A stretch of DNA of 6,271 bases from DATEPR01 sp036269975 (GTDB taxonomy: Bacteria; Actinomycetota; Actinomycetes; Mycobacteriales; Pseudonocardiaceae): contig DATBDL010000451.1 of NCBI GenBank assembly GCA_036269975.1, forward strand, positions 1 to 6,271, in the 5' to 3' direction. The notes beneath the pieces are model-generated. The model did no database searches. It was not told the DNA's origin and was given only the letters and a program-made list of their open reading frames with translations. Made by a program: the position numbers and the translations under genes. Below, one piece after another: positions 6,107-6,271 of the stretch; positions within the stretch are counted from its first letter, which is position 1; every line of letters begins with the position of its first letter.

Positions 6107-6271
6107 ATGGGGGGCATGGACACGGTGATCACGGCGGGGCAGGTGCTGCCAACACCTGATTCCCCGCTTCGTGACGGTGCCGTGCTCATCAGGGACGACC
6201 GCATCGCGGCGGTCGGGCCGAGGACCGATGTGCTGCGTGTCGCCGGACCGGAGGCGATGCGCTGGGATTTC
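6107..6271 (+). CDS. Amidohydrolase-family protein, N-terminal fragment
   Basis: The window ends after 55 codons. The visible part is the small N-terminal beta-sandwich of metal-dependent amidohydrolases: DTVITAGQVLP (5-15), then LRDGAVLIRDDRIAAVGP (21-38), the usual segment before the TIM barrel. The metal-binding HxH motif that would name the enzyme lies beyond the edge, so the substrate (for example a nucleobase or deaminase-type substrate) cannot be assigned. ATG 6107 is preferred because GGAGG (6097-6101) lies 5 nt upstream; the in-frame ATG at 6116 would be about 14 nt away. It is probably functionally unrelated to the regulators to its left. Confidence 0.85.
   Translation, partial: MGGMDTVITAGQVLPTPDSPLRDGAVLIRDDRIAAVGPRTDVLRVAGPEAMRWDF

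Noticed and set aside
6103..6159. GTG at 6103 as the start of the last gene
   Set aside because: This frame reaches a stop after 18 codons. The amidohydrolase motifs are in the frame of the ATG at 6107.

Overview
This is a high-GC window in which almost every third codon position is G or C. Several genes start with GTG behind strong GGAGG ribosome binding sites, and there is a WhiB-family gene, which occurs only in Actinobacteria and their phages. I read it as a chromosomal piece of a filamentous or related actinomycete, possibly Pseudonocardiaceae. The family-level guess is inference; the phylum is well supported.

Layout. On the minus strand, the left 2.7 kb is the N-terminal 912 codons of a large cytoplasmic sensor histidine kinase. 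Its order is degenerate HAMP segments, four exact 92-residue HAMP modules, GAF, coiled coil, HisKA and the start of the HATPase domain, and its C-terminus lies beyond base 1. A 151-bp divergent region (2738-2888) separates it from a rightward group. That group holds an 18-codon upstream ORF whose stop overlaps the next start, a PAS-GAF-SpoIIE (PP2C-type) serine phosphatase (2942-4534), an RsbW-like anti-sigma/ATPase-fold protein (4630-5052), and a STAS-domain anti-sigma-factor antagonist with its phospho-acceptor serine (5178-5585). After a 150-bp gap comes a WhiB3/WhiD-type iron-sulfur regulator (5736-6035). The window ends in the first 55 codons of a metal-dependent amidohydrolase (from 6107).

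How it fits together. Phosphatase, kinase-like anti-sigma and STAS antagonist are the three parts of a partner-switching module: the phosphatase reactivates the phosphorylated antagonist, which then draws the anti-sigma off a sigma factor. No sigma gene is present, so the target is encoded elsewhere. The best regulatory signal is a near-consensus SigB/SigF-type promoter (GTTT-N15-GGGTAT, 5669-5693) directly upstream of the whiB-like gene. This suggests that the sigma factor released by such modules drives the neighbouring whiB gene. A weaker match of the same type lies upstream of the phosphatase. The divergent poly-HAMP kinase may be a second sensor feeding the same response, but that link rests on gene order alone.

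Everything here belongs to known families; I see no CRISPR, transposon, tRNA or rRNA. The points most worth checking are the sigma-B-type promoter on whiB, the GTGA-coupled short ORF, and the degenerate ATP-binding motifs of the RsbW-like protein. No gene-free stretch exceeds 300 bases.
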